Part shown: positions 33,790 to 33,980 of the stretch, piece after piece
Position numbering within the stretch: the first letter of the stretch is position 1
Layout: each line of letters starts with the position of its first letter
Assembly (NCBI GenBank): GCA_024278555.1
Contig: JAJRSX010000168.1
Location: 1 to 33,980 of the forward strand
Length of the DNA stretch: 33,980 nt
From: a bacterium
GTDB lineage: Bacteria; CG2-30-53-67; CG2-30-70-394
Reading direction: 5' to 3'
The notes under the pieces: model-generated
Seen by the model: only the letters and a program-made list of their open reading frames with translations
Database searches by the model: none
What the model was told of the DNA's origin: nothing
Made by a program: the position numbers and the translations under genes

Positions 33790-33980
33790 CTATCGATCGA
33801 GGACCACGGTGAGGTGTGCCGTCGGCTTGCGAATCATCCCCGCGCGCCCCATGGCTCGCGGCTGCATGCGGCGAAGAACCGGCCCACCGTCGACGTAGAT
33901 GGTGGCAACCTTCAGCCGATCCACATCGTCCAGCTCGCGATCCTCGGCATTGGCCACCGCCGAGCGGATCGATGTCTCGA
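33790..33980 (-). CDS. rplV: Large ribosomal subunit protein uL22, C-terminal part
   Basis: The last 63 codons on the minus strand, translated by hand, read [16 protein letters not shown] and then [19 protein letters not shown], followed by [20 protein letters not shown]. This is the uL22 C-terminal half, including the extended hairpin that lines the exit tunnel. The N-terminal half lies beyond the window. Confidence 0.95.
   Translation of the reverse strand, partial: ETSIRSAVANAEDRELDDVDRLKVATIYVDGGPVLRRMQPRAMGRAGMIRKPTAHLTVVLDR

Overview
The window is GC-rich bacterial chromosome. The organism looks like a former Deltaproteobacterium (Desulfobacterota or Desulfuromonadota type), by inference only. 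The supporting signs are infA-map-adk between rpmJ and secY, a four-cysteine (zinc) uS4 and a zinc-type uS14, a tRNA-His/Lys/Leu cluster directly ahead of tig-clpP-clpX, a DUF4321 membrane protein, a protein with an apparent PATAN/DUF4388-like N-terminus joined to a J domain and TPRs, and ilvB-ilvH-pssA-leuA linkage. GTG starts are common and rpsD appears to start with TTG.

Layout. (1) 1-5654: a possible gene tail, a ten-copy 7-bp tandem repeat, a DUF4321 + VWA pair on the minus strand, then divergent plus-strand genes for a PATAN-like/J/TPR protein and a 775-residue acyltransferase-alpha/beta-hydrolase fusion. (2) 5813-9546: tRNA-His, tRNA-Lys and tRNA-Leu (all with encoded CCA), then tig, clpP and clpX. 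(3) 9648-14375: a VapBC-type toxin-antitoxin pair, an SLC1-family acidic solute symporter with a large soluble insertion, a repeat-rich gap, and a DUF4105 protein whose 5' end abuts a 24-bp tandem repeat. (4) 14413-21144: branched-chain amino-acid and phospholipid genes, with leuA, pssA, ilvH and ilvB on the minus strand and ilvC divergent from ilvB. Back-to-back sigma70-like promoters lie between ilvB and ilvC. (5) 21145-21978: 834 bp without a gene, packed with inverted and dispersed repeats. (6) 21979-33980: one long minus-strand run of the S10 (end), spc and alpha operons, from rplV (partial) to rplQ, including rpmD and rpmJ, which are too short for the ORF track.

Functional themes are protein quality control (trigger factor, ClpXP, a J-domain protein), leucine/valine/isoleucine synthesis coupled with phosphatidylserine synthesis, and translation plus secretion. 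The ribosomal run is compact and repeat-free. The ilv/leu part and the gaps around it hold several repeat families.

The least ordinary feature is the repeat content. Two gene-free gaps (16893-17436 and 21145-21978) share one nested plan: an outer inverted pair of an AACGCAAAG-type repeat enclosing an inner inverted pair of a CACAGAG or CACGAAG-type repeat. A separate double-hairpin element occurs on both sides of ilvC in the same orientation, and its first copy fits between the -35 boxes of the ilvB and ilvC promoters. No complete new defence or biosynthetic system is visible in coding sequence; the most unusual proteins are the acyltransferase-hydrolase fusion and the symporter with the insertion.
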